From the NCBI RefSeq assembly GCF_001584165.1, contig NZ_CP013233.1, positions 3,790,620 through 3,854,619 of the forward strand: DNA of 64,000 nucleotides. The letters run 5' to 3'. Positions 26,411 through 36,334 of the stretch are shown piece by piece. Made by a program: the position numbers and the translations under genes. How positions within the stretch are numbered: the first letter of the stretch is position 1; each line of letters begins with the position of its first letter. Under the pieces are notes generated by a model. That model made no database searches. It worked only from the letters and a program-made list of their open reading frames with translations, and had not been told where the DNA came from. Source of the DNA: Collimonas arenae (lineage in GTDB: Bacteria; Pseudomonadota; Gammaproteobacteria; Burkholderiales; Burkholderiaceae_D).

Positions 26411-29400
26411 ATGGCTACAGCAAAAAAACGAAGTTCATCAAAGCCTCGGCGCCCGATCGGTCTAGTTCGCGGTGCGGTGGGACAAAGAGAATCGAAGCAT
26501 CTGGCTGCGGCGCTGGACACAGTGAAACGTGCTGGTCTTATCGAGAGATTCTCGGCAACATATGCGCACTCGGCTATCAGCCATCAGTTCGCCACCGTAT
26601 TTCCTGCTGGGCGTAAGGTCGAGACTCTTGGCCGGCTGGGGTTGGCGAGAGCTCTGGAGCCGGCCTCGTTCGTCCGCGAAATACAATGGGCAGCGGTTGC
26701 CTCCTACTACTCCCGCGAGGTATTGAAAGAGTTCATCCCGCTTAGAGAGCTTTTTTTTAAGTCCGTAGCCAAAGGTGACTTTGCTGCTGCAACTACCGCC
26801 CTTGACGGTATCTCAGCAAAATGCGGTGAATCGCTTTGGGGACTGGAAAACCGAATCGCATTGCTCAGTCTATTGGATGGCTTCGAGGCACAGACGAAGT
26901 TTGTACAAAAGGTAAGCAAAGAATGGCCTCGATCAAATATCTCGTTCATGGCCTCCTCCATCGGCGAGCGCAACGAGCCTCGAGTGACGGCATCGGCATT
27001 TCTGCAGCGATTACGTAGCCGTTCAAAATCATGGAAGATCGGAGACGGGCAACGAGCGCATATTCTTTATCGCCTCACGAATGAGATAGAGCCTGTGGAC
27101 GAGGCGTACGCGTCAGTATTGGCATTCGAGGGAACATATTCGTCGATTGACTTGTATGAGGCACTGCTCGATGTCATAAAGAAATCGAAAGATCACGCAG
27201 TGTTTGATGAGCGTTCTTCAGTAGCCGCATTGGATTTTATTTTGGATATTCCAGATTATCGCATTCCCAAGCTGCTCGCATTCGTTCAGGGTGATTCGAA
27301 AGTTTCCTCTATGGCCGAGTCGTCCGAAAACGTATTTCACGAACAGTTCCGGCGCGCCGAGTACAAACAGAGTGCTGCCTCGGCGCTTTTGGTCCTTGAT
27401 GACAACCCGGGCGAACTCGATGCAATCATTACGTGCGCAAAGCTCAAGGCGATGGGGCAACTACCTGAGCAGAGTATGGGGTGGTTTGCGGAACGGATCG
27501 TCGACAATCTCGCAATAGTTTACAGCGGGGCATCCGATGCAGTTGACGCTGCCGATTCACTCCTTAAACTGGCCAACAACCTTCGTCATGCGGATTTCAG
27601 TGCTGCGATGATAGCTCCGATCGCAATACGTACCTATCGCGGATTTGACAAATTTGAAAGTGTCATCTCTTCCGCAACTGTCTATTTGGATTCAGCGACC
27701 TCGTTCGCTGATACCGGAGCACGATCGCTGCACAAGGAATCGACCGAAGCCGAAGTGGATGGAAATAATGATGGCGACCGCTCCGAAGAATTCGAGGCTG
27801 CTGTCGCCATGCATCACAAAATTTCGATCTCTGACACCGATGCTGCATTGGAAAACGCGGCTCAGCTGGAATCAAGCGCTAACCTTTACTACCAAGTGTT
27901 GGGCCTACATTATGGTGCGCACCTACTGGCGCAAAGCCTGCGCCTGGAAGATGCCATCAAGAAGGCAATAGCTATCGCAATAGCCGACCGCGGTGCCGTA
28001 CAGTTCACACCGTTGCTTGAACTGATTCGTGGACGCACGTTTCGGGATCTAAAGCTGATGGCAAGTGCGCCTGAACTGGCAGTTGCCTTTTATCTTTACA
28101 TGGAGAAGACTGAAAAAGTAGATAAGGAAGTCGCTCTAAAGGTAGCATGGAAGCACTACTTGCTGACTGCAAGCGTCGACCGTCCGTCGCTACTTCAACC
28201 TCGACAGAGTGGATTTTCCGTAGCAGAAAAGTACTTCCTATCCGAGGTATGTCGCCAAGACACGATGGAGCTCGGTGGTGCTTTTGCATCACAGCTTGAC
28301 TTAGACAAGGAGCGCATGCAGATTTGCGTGAACCTTGCGCGGCACGATGCTGAAAATGCTGAAATCTATACGCAAGAAATTGTAGATCTAGCCCGGCGAA
28401 TTAATATCGAAGAGGGCGTTCAATACCTTGAGAGCAGCAGGGTTTTCGTCGATGAAATCGGAATTCAGAAATGGGCGAACAAGCATCTCGAATCCCAATT
28501 TCTGCGCTACATCGACTATCTCAAGGCCGGTCTTTTCACTTCGGTGAAGGAACTCGAAGCGGAAATCATAAAAATCGTAGCCACCGCCAGCAATCGTAAC
28601 CTAGCCATTACCAACTACCTTGATGGTTACGACGTCACGGCAGAGAGCCTACTTGAGGACGTTCTGCGCGCCCTCATGCAAGCATTTCTGGACCTTCCGC
28701 GCTTTGGGCTTGACTCATTCCTGAGCTCACGTGTTCGTCATGGGAGTTTCGTCGGTTACTTGCGCGGGCCACTTGAAACTCGGCGAGTTGTCACAAAAAA
28801 GGCGGCTGATTCTACGAAATATCACGACAACGATATACTCTTAAATCGGTGGCAAATTTTTGGCGATAAGGAACGGAAAATCGTAAACACAAAATTGGCC
28901 ACTTTTAGCGAGACTATTGATACTCTTCTTGAACGCTCAGTATCAAAATATCTACACGTCCACAGCGCCGCGCGCCCTGATGGATTGGTCAAATTTGGCG
29001 CCGAGCAAGGCACAGGCGCCCATGCGGTCAAGCGGTGGCTACTCCTTCTGAAGTCAACGCTGACCGAGGACACCAGCCTAGAGCAATTAACTAGCTATTG
29101 CTTCCACACTTTTTTTTGGCCTGCAGTGAAATACTCCTTGGACAGCGTGCAGTCATACGTCAAAGAGGAATTGCGTGATGAGTTCGACCGGGCAATTGAT
29201 CATCTCACAAACGGCATCGATCCTGTCCTTGACGCCACTCAGCGCGAAACCGTTCGTGGCGAACTTATCCACGTCCGTCGAGAGATCTCCGTCGCACTGG
29301 GGCGCGTCGCGCTGTGGTTCGATCTTCCCAAACAAAGCACCCACCTCTTGTCAATGTCACTGCAACGCTGTCTCGAAATCGGTTTGGTATCGGCGCGGCA

Positions 29401-29884
29401 CATCAAACCGAGTTTCGTTCCAGACGTGCGATGGGATATTTCGGACGGAGCGAACATCTCCATTAATGGGCCGGCTATTGGCTCAATTAACGACATCGCG
29501 TATTTAATCTTCGCCAACATTGCGAAACATTCTGGGTTTGAGGACGACGTGGATGGGGAGCAAGTGGCGCTAGGCATCGACGTCAGGATAGCCAGTACTG
29601 GCAATCTGGTATCTATCCATATCGAAAGTGACGTACAGGAGTGCAGAGACCTCGAAGAAATCCGCCAAGGTGTTGAGAAGGCCAAGACGCGCATTCGCAA
29701 TAGAGATTTTGAGAGTGTCACACAACAGGTCAAGGGTACAGGCCTCGTCCGCTTAGCCATGGCTCTAGATCCTGCCGATTCGCCCACACATGGCCCCTGC
29801 GAATTCGGTCTTACGCACTCATCACGTTTCTTTGTAAATTTCCAAATTTCAAGAGCATTGTTTAGCGCGGATGAGCCAAAATGA
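26411..29884 (+). CDS. Large sensor-like protein with C-terminal GHKL ATPase-like domain
   Basis: 1157 residues with a basic N-terminus (KKRSSSKPRRP), then about 900 residues of alpha-helical sequence without membrane segments or a motif I can name, perhaps helical repeats. The last 150 residues look like a histidine-kinase ATPase: an N-box-like DIAYLIFANIAKHSG (about 1026-1040), beta strands with LGIDVRIASTGNLVSIHIES, and a G-box-like QQVKGTGLVRLAMAL (about 1106-1120). No clear H-box histidine is seen; HVRREISVALGRVALWF upstream could be the dimerisation helix. Its stop overlaps the next start by 4 bp (ATGA), tying it to two receiver proteins. Inferred role: sensor kinase of a three-gene signalling or defence system. 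Confidence 0.7.
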   Translation: MATAKKRSSSKPRRPIGLVRGAVGQRESKHLAAALDTVKRAGLIERFSATYAHSAISHQFATVFPAGRKVETLGRLGLARALEPASFVREIQWAAVASYYSREVLKEFIPLRELFFKSVAKGDFAAATTALDGISAKCGESLWGLENRIALLSLLDGFEAQTKFVQKVSKEWPRSNISFMASSIGERNEPRVTASAFLQRLRSRSKSWKIGDGQRAHILYRLTNEIEPVDEAYASVLAFEGTYSSIDLYEALLDVIKKSKDHAVFDERSSVAALDFILDIPDYRIPKLLAFVQGDSKVSSMAESSENVFHEQFRRAEYKQSAASALLVLDDNPGELDAIITCAKLKAMGQLPEQSMGWFAERIVDNLAIVYSGASDAVDAADSLLKLANNLRHADFSAAMIAPIAIRTYRGFDKFESVISSATVYLDSATSFADTGARSLHKESTEAEVDGNNDGDRSEEFEAAVAMHHKISISDTDAALENAAQLESSANLYYQVLGLHYGAHLLAQSLRLEDAIKKAIAIAIADRGAVQFTPLLELIRGRTFRDLKLMASAPELAVAFYLYMEKTEKVDKEVALKVAWKHYLLTASVDRPSLLQPRQSGFSVAEKYFLSEVCRQDTMELGGAFASQLDLDKERMQICVNLARHDAENAEIYTQEIVDLARRINIEEGVQYLESSRVFVDEIGIQKWANKHLESQFLRYIDYLKAGLFTSVKELEAEIIKIVATASNRNLAITNYLDGYDVTAESLLEDVLRALMQAFLDLPRFGLDSFLSSRVRHGSFVGYLRGPLETRRVVTKKAADSTKYHDNDILLNRWQIFGDKERKIVNTKLATFSETIDTLLERSVSKYLHVHSAARPDGLVKFGAEQGTGAHAVKRWLLLLKSTLTEDTSLEQLTSYCFHTFFWPAVKYSLDSVQSYVKEELRDEFDRAIDHLTNGIDPVLDATQRETVRGELIHVRREISVALGRVALWFDLPKQSTHLLSMSLQRCLEIGLVSARHIKPSFVPDVRWDISDGANISINGPAIGSINDIAYLIFANIAKHSGFEDDVDGEQVALGIDVRIASTGNLVSIHIESDVQECRDLEEIRQGVEKAKTRIRNRDFESVTQQVKGTGLVRLAMALDPADSPTHGPCEFGLTHSSRFFVNFQISRALFSADEPK

Positions 29885-30345
29885 TCAGGAAAAAGATTCT
29901 TTTTGTCGAAGATGATGAACCTAAACTCGAACAGGTTTTGGCATTGCTTGAGACGTTCACCGAGATCGAAGTTATAGTGGCGAAATCGCTCAACGGTGCC
30001 TGTAAATGTATTGACCGCGAGGACTACGACTTGGTTCTCCTCGATATGTCGCTTCCTACTTTTGACAATGGCATGACTGTGGGTGCGTCCGGACGACAAA
30101 AGACCTTCGGTGGCAGAGAAATTCTCATGTACCTTTGGGAAAACGAGAAAGACCTGCCAGTGCTGGTCTTGACGCAGTTTAAGGATTTTCCGGGTGATGA
30201 AGGCCCAGTAAATTTGCCGCAGCTTCACGCGCAACTAAAAAAAGATTTTCCCGGCTTGTACCGTGATCATATTTACTTTGAGCATAATAATGACGCATGG
30301 AAGACCACTCTCACCAATCTCTTATGTGGAATAATGACATGCTAA
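29881..30345 (+). CDS. Stand-alone response-regulator receiver protein
   Basis: A 154-residue receiver with acidic pocket VEDDE (E10, D11, D12) and probable phospho-acceptor D55 in YDLVLLDMSLPTF. The loop after it is enlarged (MTVGASGRQKTFGGREI), and the usual T/S and K positions are replaced by VLVLTQFKDF and a divergent C-terminus, so phosphorylation chemistry may be altered. No output domain. It overlaps both neighbours (4 bp upstream, 7 bp downstream), so the three are one translational unit. Confidence 0.8.
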   Translation: MIRKKILFVEDDEPKLEQVLALLETFTEIEVIVAKSLNGACKCIDREDYDLVLLDMSLPTFDNGMTVGASGRQKTFGGREILMYLWENEKDLPVLVLTQFKDFPGDEGPVNLPQLHAQLKKDFPGLYRDHIYFEHNNDAWKTTLTNLLCGIMTC

Positions 30346-31592
30346 AAATTCTGATCGTTGATGACAGTCCCGCACGCTTTGCATTTTTCGATGATGACGT
30401 TATCGGGAAATTTGCATCCGCCAACAGTGTGGACCACGCTGGAAATGTCAAAGACGCGCTGAGAAAGCTCGGCGAGGTGGCGTATGACGTCTTGATAGTC
30501 GATATTATGTTACCCGCTACCTTTTGGGCGAAAGAGCCCGCACCTTTAGGCGGCATAGATCTTCTGACGCACCTGCTAGAAGACGAATGCCTTCACCGGC
30601 CCAAATACATCATCGGCGTCACTTCTGCGACCGACCTTGATCCCGTTATATCTACATTCTTCGACGAAAGCCCTTGGGTACTCCTGCGAGATAGTACCTC
30701 AATGGGCTCATGGGAGGGTCGACTGACTGCATTGCTGGCCCATGCAGATACGGTGGAGAAGAAAGCGCGAAGTGTTAATTTTGACATCGACATTTGCATC
30801 GTAACAGCACTCGCGGACCCGGAACAGAAAGCAATCTTGCAGTGGCCAATCGCTTGGAACACTGATCCTATTCCGGTAGATTCGAATACTAACGTGAGGA
30901 AAGGCACTCTCACGTCGGACCAAGGCGAGTCGATGAGCGTAGTACTTGCCTGTTCAAGGCGCATGGGCAGCACAGAATCGGCATGCCTGACCTCCAAGGT
31001 GATAGAGCGGTTTCGCCCCAGAATTATCGCGATGGCAGGGATATGCGCTGGTCTGGAAGGCGCAGTCAACTTAGGTGATGCAATCTTGGGTTCGCCAGTA
31101 TGGGATTGGACAAGTTCCAAATGGGACGTGGACAAGGAAGGAATCCACCGCGCTCTTCCCGCTCCTCATTATATGGAAGTTTCTCCTGAAGTGACGTCGC
31201 GTTTTAAGCTTCTTCAAGACGACAAACAATTCCTCGAACGCATACGAACTGCGTGGCCAGCGAGCCCACCATCGACTGCGCTAGGTCTTCATATAGGCCC
31301 CTGTGCATCAGGTCCTATCGTAGTCGCGGATGGCAAGACCCTGGAAAAATTAAAATTAGAGCAAAACCGACAGATATTGGGATTAGAAATGGAGGCATAT
31401 GGCGTCTACTATGCAGCACAGTTCGCGGGGCTCCCACGCCCACTCGTCATGAGTGTCAAGTCGGTATGCGATTTTGCTGATCCACGCAAGAATGACGCAA
31501 TGCAAAAATATGCCGCTTACACCAGCGCACAAATACTTTATGAATTTCTGCGTCGCCATGCCTCTTCCCTAAAGCAAGTGCATGACAAGTAA
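30339..31592 (+). CDS. Receiver domain fused to nucleoside phosphorylase/nucleosidase
   Basis: 417 residues from ATG 30339 (MLKILIVDDSP). Residues 1-130 are a receiver with DD at 8-9 and phospho-acceptor D55 (YDVLIVDIMLP). Residues from about 150 form a PNP/MTAN-like domain: DICIVTALADPEQKAIL, IIAMAGICAGLEGAVNLGDA, the ribose-binding GLEMEAYGVYYAA, and SVKSVCDFADPRKND with the catalytic aspartate. This domain cleaves N-glycosidic bonds of purine nucleosides or nucleotides. I infer that phosphorylation from the upstream kinase-like protein gates a nucleosidase effector, a plausible antiviral or stress output. Confidence 0.85.
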   Translation: MLKILIVDDSPARFAFFDDDVIGKFASANSVDHAGNVKDALRKLGEVAYDVLIVDIMLPATFWAKEPAPLGGIDLLTHLLEDECLHRPKYIIGVTSATDLDPVISTFFDESPWVLLRDSTSMGSWEGRLTALLAHADTVEKKARSVNFDIDICIVTALADPEQKAILQWPIAWNTDPIPVDSNTNVRKGTLTSDQGESMSVVLACSRRMGSTESACLTSKVIERFRPRIIAMAGICAGLEGAVNLGDAILGSPVWDWTSSKWDVDKEGIHRALPAPHYMEVSPEVTSRFKLLQDDKQFLERIRTAWPASPPSTALGLHIGPCASGPIVVADGKTLEKLKLEQNRQILGLEMEAYGVYYAAQFAGLPRPLVMSVKSVCDFADPRKNDAMQKYAAYTSAQILYEFLRRHASSLKQVHDK

Positions 31593-31771
31593 TAGTCCGT
31601 GCTTTTTTTTGCCAGATCATCGTTGAAATCCAAGTGTCGCATGGGAGTCCAAGATATTCATTGCCAAGGAAGCGTTGGTCATATAAGTGCGCCAGTTTTC
31701 GGCGCAAATCAACGCCACTGCCAAGTACGTCTTTAAATTTCCACCTGGTTTACGGTCGAAGCGACAAAATT

Positions 31772-33940
31772 TCACTTCCTCGACAAACTATTGGAGTTGG
31801 AAATCTCACGGCATATCAAACTTGCCCCCGATTTTAACTTGGTGCAGTCGGTCGTTATTTCGAGTCCGGAATGTGTTCGTGCCGCGAAATCGATCCCGTC
31901 AAAGGAACGTGGATCGAGTGTCCAGCCTAGGGGGGGTAAGTTCAGTGATTTCAAAAAAACTGCCTCCGCGGCTCTTTTGTGAAAATACGCAGGCCAAGGG
32001 TATTCAGCATCAAGTTGCTGGGGGCGCGCAAGAGCTTTTGCCAAATACGCGTAGCTCATATCCCATGTGATCACGTGGCTGTTTGGCAATCGCTCTCTAA
32101 TCAACTTCTCGAAGGTTGCAGAATGTCCCGAACGAGCAGCATCCAGGACATAGCCCGGCGCAAGCAACTCGGCAATCAAACGCCCGTTATCGAAGATTGT
32201 GCCTTTTCGAAGGGCCAGATTTTCGCTGGGATTACTTTTGACGATGAAGACAAACACATTTTTTAGATTTCCTCGGACACGTTGCAGCTCATCAAGGATA
32301 TCCACAATCGAATCCAAACCAGAATTGTCTTGATATCCACCGTCGGCAACAGCGAGCGGGAAATAACCGCTTGGACACGACTTACTTTGTCCATCTCCTT
32401 GGGGTGTATGTGGGTCCGCGTCCGCACAAGCTTGTCCCACGGGACTGACAAAAGCAAAGCGGGCACTATCTGACACGGCCTTTGCCAACTTTGCAGAAGG
32501 GTCGAGACGCCAAGCCCCCGGGAACCGCGCCTCCACACTACTGTAGACGGCACGTGCACCATCATGCGCTGAGGTTGTATTTATTACCAGCATCGGAAAA
32601 CTCCCCCGATCTTGCTCCAGTGATTTTACGCTGCGCTGGAACAATCCTTTATCAGAATAAGGGGGGATTGTCTTAAATTCGCTCCTATTCCAAGCATCGT
32701 TCCAAGCACCTGCCAATACTTGGTCTCTGGAAGAACCTCCCACGATGATCGGCATTATCGCCAGTGGAATGTCATGTATCAATAGGCTATTCGCCATCGG
32801 CGTCACAAAATCACTGGAGTAAAAACGTCTCTGGCGGTTTAAACGCGGATAGTCAGACTGCGCGTCCCGCTGCGAAGTACCTGCGACTGCCTGACCTTCG
32901 GAGCGTTGTGCAAGCCAGGAAACTGCTCCCAGAGCCCCTCCAGAGACACCACTTACCGCCAGCACTCGGTCTCCGAATTTTCCGTTTGTCATATCGTCAA
33001 TCGCAGCAAACGACATCCCGGCATGCGCAGCAGCGCGTAGGCCGCCGCCTGACGCCGCCAACAAAAAAATTGGTCCCGAATCTTCTTCGGTGTCGCCTCG
33101 CACCTTCAACCACAGCCGGTAAAACTCCTGAAACCGAGACGACTGTTCCGGTGCTGCTGGCATCGGATCGTCGGGTACCCGATTCGAATCGAGTACCGGT
33201 GCGAGGTTCCCGAAAGCGAAAATACATCCTATCAGTGCGCCTAGAAATAGACTGCGGCGTAAAATTTGTAAGCGCGGCGCCTTCAAGAGTCGAATCGAAA
33301 CCAAAACTACGCCGGTGACCGCACACAAGGTATTGAGCGTAAAAAGGCAGCTCGGATTCAATTTCCCAACTGCCAGAGTGACTAACCAGAATGCGAGTAC
33401 GATGAAACCAATACGCACACGCGATCCTTCGCGTGGCAGCTTCAACAGCCATGTTACGAGAGCCGATGGAAAAATCCACCAGAATCCAAGCATGAGGGCG
33501 TGATAATCAAAGAACGGACCATCGTGAAAACTGATGTCTAGGGTGCTGTGCAAATAGATCGACGCAATCAGCGTCGAAAGCATAACAATTATCAACCCCG
33601 AGAAATGATAGAACGATTTTATCCTCGTTGTTTTGTCCCACTGGGTCAATGCAAAAGTCAGCGGAACAGAGGCGGCAATCAGTACCGGTAGCACTACATA
33701 TTCATGAGCGACCAGCACAACGATTGTCCATATAGCGGCCATGAGAAGCAAGGTCGTCATTGGGTGCTGAGTCCTGGAAGCTACCGCCAACAATACGCTC
33801 ATGCCGACCCAGCTCAGGTGTATGGACCATTGCCATTGATCGACACTCCCGTGGACGAAGAGCGGCGCCAGAATCAGAAGGTGAGCGACCACGTAGAGCA
33901 TGCCCTCCCCTATCCAATCCTCCCCACGCACCTGACTCAC
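31772..33940 (-). CDS. Membrane-anchored patatin-like phospholipase
   Basis: 722 residues. The first 240 hold about seven membrane segments; the rest is a patatin-type lipase with oxyanion motif ASGGGLRAAAHAG, nucleophile elbow GVSGGALGA (GxSxG) and DGGYQDNSG with the catalytic aspartate, so a Ser-Asp dyad is complete. It should hydrolyse acyl lipids at the inner membrane. The start is GTG at 33940, overlapping the stop of the small membrane gene upstream. The two frames differ by the same one-base offset as other broken genes here, so they may be one gene in reality. It is convergent with the receiver-nucleosidase gene. Confidence 0.85.
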   Translation of the reverse strand: MSQVRGEDWIGEGMLYVVAHLLILAPLFVHGSVDQWQWSIHLSWVGMSVLLAVASRTQHPMTTLLLMAAIWTIVVLVAHEYVVLPVLIAASVPLTFALTQWDKTTRIKSFYHFSGLIIVMLSTLIASIYLHSTLDISFHDGPFFDYHALMLGFWWIFPSALVTWLLKLPREGSRVRIGFIVLAFWLVTLAVGKLNPSCLFTLNTLCAVTGVVLVSIRLLKAPRLQILRRSLFLGALIGCIFAFGNLAPVLDSNRVPDDPMPAAPEQSSRFQEFYRLWLKVRGDTEEDSGPIFLLAASGGGLRAAAHAGMSFAAIDDMTNGKFGDRVLAVSGVSGGALGAVSWLAQRSEGQAVAGTSQRDAQSDYPRLNRQRRFYSSDFVTPMANSLLIHDIPLAIMPIIVGGSSRDQVLAGAWNDAWNRSEFKTIPPYSDKGLFQRSVKSLEQDRGSFPMLVINTTSAHDGARAVYSSVEARFPGAWRLDPSAKLAKAVSDSARFAFVSPVGQACADADPHTPQGDGQSKSCPSGYFPLAVADGGYQDNSGLDSIVDILDELQRVRGNLKNVFVFIVKSNPSENLALRKGTIFDNGRLIAELLAPGYVLDAARSGHSATFEKLIRERLPNSHVITWDMSYAYLAKALARPQQLDAEYPWPAYFHKRAAEAVFLKSLNLPPLGWTLDPRSFDGIDFAARTHSGLEITTDCTKLKSGASLICREISNSNSLSRK

Positions 33941-34308
33941 CGCCCGGCGCCATTAACTACGCGCGGCTTCAAGTACAGCGAAGCGGTCAGTATCACAGCA
34001 GAAGAAAAAAACCACCAAGCGTACACCAGACCGTCACTGCCATAAAAGCCACTATTCGACGGCACGTCCCCTCGTTGAGAAAAGATGGCCGTGAGCGAGC
34101 GCGTCAGCGCTACCATTTGTTCGGGTACATAAAGTAGGATCAGCAGGCAAGTGACTATTGCTACTGGAATGAATAGTTGCGTGGCGCCGTGCAGCATGCG
34201 TCCCCAATATCGCCATACGTCGTGGATCAAATTTAATAAATCTATGCGCATCCGTGCGGAGGCAGTTGGACCGGACAATATTGAGCGGCCAACAGGTAAT
34301 TTTTTCAT
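33937..34308 (-). CDS. Small membrane protein partnering the patatin
   Basis: 123 residues with two membrane segments (QLFIPVAIVTCLLILLYV; VYAWWFFSSAVILTASLYLK) around a polar extramembrane part. No family recognised. The stop overlaps the patatin start (GTGA). It is either a separate translationally coupled subunit or the N-terminus of the patatin protein split by one missing base. Confidence 0.6.
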   Translation of the reverse strand: MKKLPVGRSILSGPTASARMRIDLLNLIHDVWRYWGRMLHGATQLFIPVAIVTCLLILLYVPEQMVALTRSLTAIFSQRGDVPSNSGFYGSDGLVYAWWFFSSAVILTASLYLKPRVVNGAGR

Positions 34309-34397
34309 CTAATTATTTTTTTGAGGGGGGATGCGAAAATATGATGTGCGTTTGCAGCTCCGTGGTTAGGAGCAATAGCTGATATGACAGACGATTG

Positions 34398-35219
34398 TTA
34401 CTTTTTTCTTTGTCCGCTCAAATCAGCAACACTAGCTTGCAGCACCTGCCAACTGATCTTTGCCGTATGCTGATCCGGCCTAAATCCCTGTACGGCCTGT
34501 TGGCGCGGGTGAATGTAGTTGCGAAAATCTTTTAAAGTGTGCCCATATTTTTTTACGTCTAAAGACAAAAATCCAACTTCATGTGCAGCATTGATTAAAC
34601 TTTCCAGTGTCCAGTCATGAAGTTGCCTTACTTTCCCTTCCCTGTCTTTCGGCGCAGATTTTGCCGCGTTAAACTGTTCGGGATGCTTGGTTGCCGCGTC
34701 GAGCAAAAGCCCCTCAAGGGTACTTCCACATAAAAAAATGGTCGCCAACGAGGTCTCTGCCTTCAGCGATCTTTGGATCTCGTGTAATCTTTGTTCGATG
34801 ACCGATTGCAATTGGCCGTCTATATTCAGTCGCGCCAAATCAATGCTCAAGAATTCCTGTTTAAGAAACTCTTCCGCAGATTGCGATGTTGTCCCCGCCA
34901 CATTTGGCTTTCCTCCCAAACGATTTATTATCAACATCGCCTTGTCGCGATCTATTTTCGGAACGTCTGCTATGGCACAAGCATAGTCAAGCAATGCCGC
35001 CAGAATTTGACTAGCGATAGTGTCTGGCTCAATTTCCAAAAATGCGCGTAGTCGCTTCATTTTCGACGAGCCATTGAATTGGTATTTAGTGGCGTTGATA
35101 TCTATCTTATGTTCGCGAAAAAATGCCGCATACGTTGGCTCGTTAAAGTCCAAAACATATCCACCGCGATCAAATAGTCTCTCAAAGATGACCTTTTCGT
35201 GAGCCTTTAAAGTCGACAT
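34398..35219 (-). CDS. AbiJ-type abortive infection protein
   Basis: 273 residues. The N-terminal region RGGYVLDFNEPTYAAFFREH followed by INATKYQFNGSSKMKRLRAF matches the AbiJ N-terminal domain seen in phage-defence proteins; the C-terminal half (FLCGSTLEGLLLDAATKHPE, LINAAHEVGFLSLDVKKYGH, FRNYIHPRQQA) is a helical Abi-C/HEPN-like region with the conserved RNYIHP motif. Predicted abortive-infection or RNA-targeting effector; the family assignment rests on recognised pattern, not on a search. It ends 89 bp from the patatin pair on the same strand. Confidence 0.7.
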   Translation of the reverse strand: MSTLKAHEKVIFERLFDRGGYVLDFNEPTYAAFFREHKIDINATKYQFNGSSKMKRLRAFLEIEPDTIASQILAALLDYACAIADVPKIDRDKAMLIINRLGGKPNVAGTTSQSAEEFLKQEFLSIDLARLNIDGQLQSVIEQRLHEIQRSLKAETSLATIFLCGSTLEGLLLDAATKHPEQFNAAKSAPKDREGKVRQLHDWTLESLINAAHEVGFLSLDVKKYGHTLKDFRNYIHPRQQAVQGFRPDQHTAKISWQVLQASVADLSGQRKK

Positions 35220-35632
35220 AAGTAAATCTTCTTATTTTCATGAAAATGTTATTGTTTTCTTTGGCCCGTGCGTCGACAAAGGCCATACCTTGCAATAACT
35301 TTATCACATGAACGAACTGGCAAGCCTGAATGCGAAACACCGATAATTTTCGAAACAAAGGTTTGACAATTACCTCGTACAGATTAGCGGCAACATTGGC
35401 GTGGATAACAGACCAGCGCCCTCCTGTCTGCGACGGGTCACAGCTAGGCATGATTTACAACCCAGACGCGCTACAATTCGATCATCCCCCAATAGACGCT
35501 TATCTTTACAGGCATTCCTCATTCATAATATTCGTTCAGTATGCACACTTCCAGAAAGTGTTATTACGCATGAGGAATGGGAGTCATAATAATGTTGATA
35601 TCGCGGTACATTTACCCTACGGAGATCAGGCG

Positions 35633-36115
35633 ATGACTCTTAAAATATTTCTCGATACGGAATTCACAAATTTCGCTAATCCGCGTTTGATTAGTATCGG
35701 GCTTGTTGCCAGCTCGGGCGAAGAATTTTATGCTGAAATTCCATATCCGCTTGGCGAATGTAGCGATTTTGTGCGAGAAGTAGTCATCCCACTACTTGGT
35801 AGCCTGCCGAATTCAGCATGCGCTCGCGACGACCTACGCCCCCAGATCATGACATGGTTGGCGCTCCTCAAACATCGAGATGAAGAAGTAGAAATTTGTT
35901 TTGATTACCAAACTGATTGGGATTTATTTTTCGAAGCTCTTGATTGTCGGGTCCCACCTTGGTGCCGGCAACGAATGGTATCTCGCAATATAAATGAACT
36001 GCTTCGCTATGATTTCCATCGAAAGTACAAACTGCCGGAACATCATGCACTTTATGACGCACAGGCGAATCGGTATGCCTTTCGAGAACGACCGAGCGTT
36101 ACATCAGACATCTAA
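35633..36115 (+). CDS. 3'-5' exoribonuclease-like protein (RNase H-fold)
   Basis: 160 residues from ATG 35633, preceded by GGAG. FLDTEFTNF carries the DxE motif of DEDD exonucleases, ICFDYQTDWDLF an internal aspartate, and HHALYDAQANR the HxxxxD motif. The size and pattern fit the Rv2179c-like 3'-5' exoribonuclease group. A longer upstream frame exists, but it lacks similarity to the fold. It lies between the AbiJ-type gene and the cREC gene. Substrate unknown. Confidence 0.75.
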   Translation: MTLKIFLDTEFTNFANPRLISIGLVASSGEEFYAEIPYPLGECSDFVREVVIPLLGSLPNSACARDDLRPQIMTWLALLKHRDEEVEICFDYQTDWDLFFEALDCRVPPWCRQRMVSRNINELLRYDFHRKYKLPEHHALYDAQANRYAFRERPSVTSDI

Positions 36116-36153
36116 ATGTCGTTTTGTATTGAAATTGCGCTCTCTCGATCTTA

Positions 36154-36240
36154 GTGCATATTCCGGTAAAGTTGACCACTCGGGTCGGTAGTCGTTGACC
36201 GGTTCAACTACGCTTCGCTGGCATTGACCATGCTTACCAA
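36154..36240. repeat. Direct repeat A of a flanking pair
   Basis: Begins TGCATATTCCGGTAAAGTTG and contains TTGACCGGTTCAACTACG. It aligns over about 84 bp with 43279-43362 at roughly 80% identity in the same orientation. The pair brackets the Tn7-like module and the cREC and XRE genes. TGCATATTCCGG with spaced GTTGACC units resembles the multi-repeat ends of IS21-type elements. Confidence 0.7.
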
Positions 36241-36334
36241 GGGTCCGTGGCAGCCATATACGATCGGCCGCGACGGGACGCAATCGACCAGCAGCTCGCT
36301 CTCTATAGCTAGCAAGTTCAGAAATAAGGAAAAA

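Noticed and set aside
29239..30234. 331-codon open frame on the minus strand
   Set aside because: It crosses the boundary of two well-supported overlapping plus-strand genes and has no recognisable motif.
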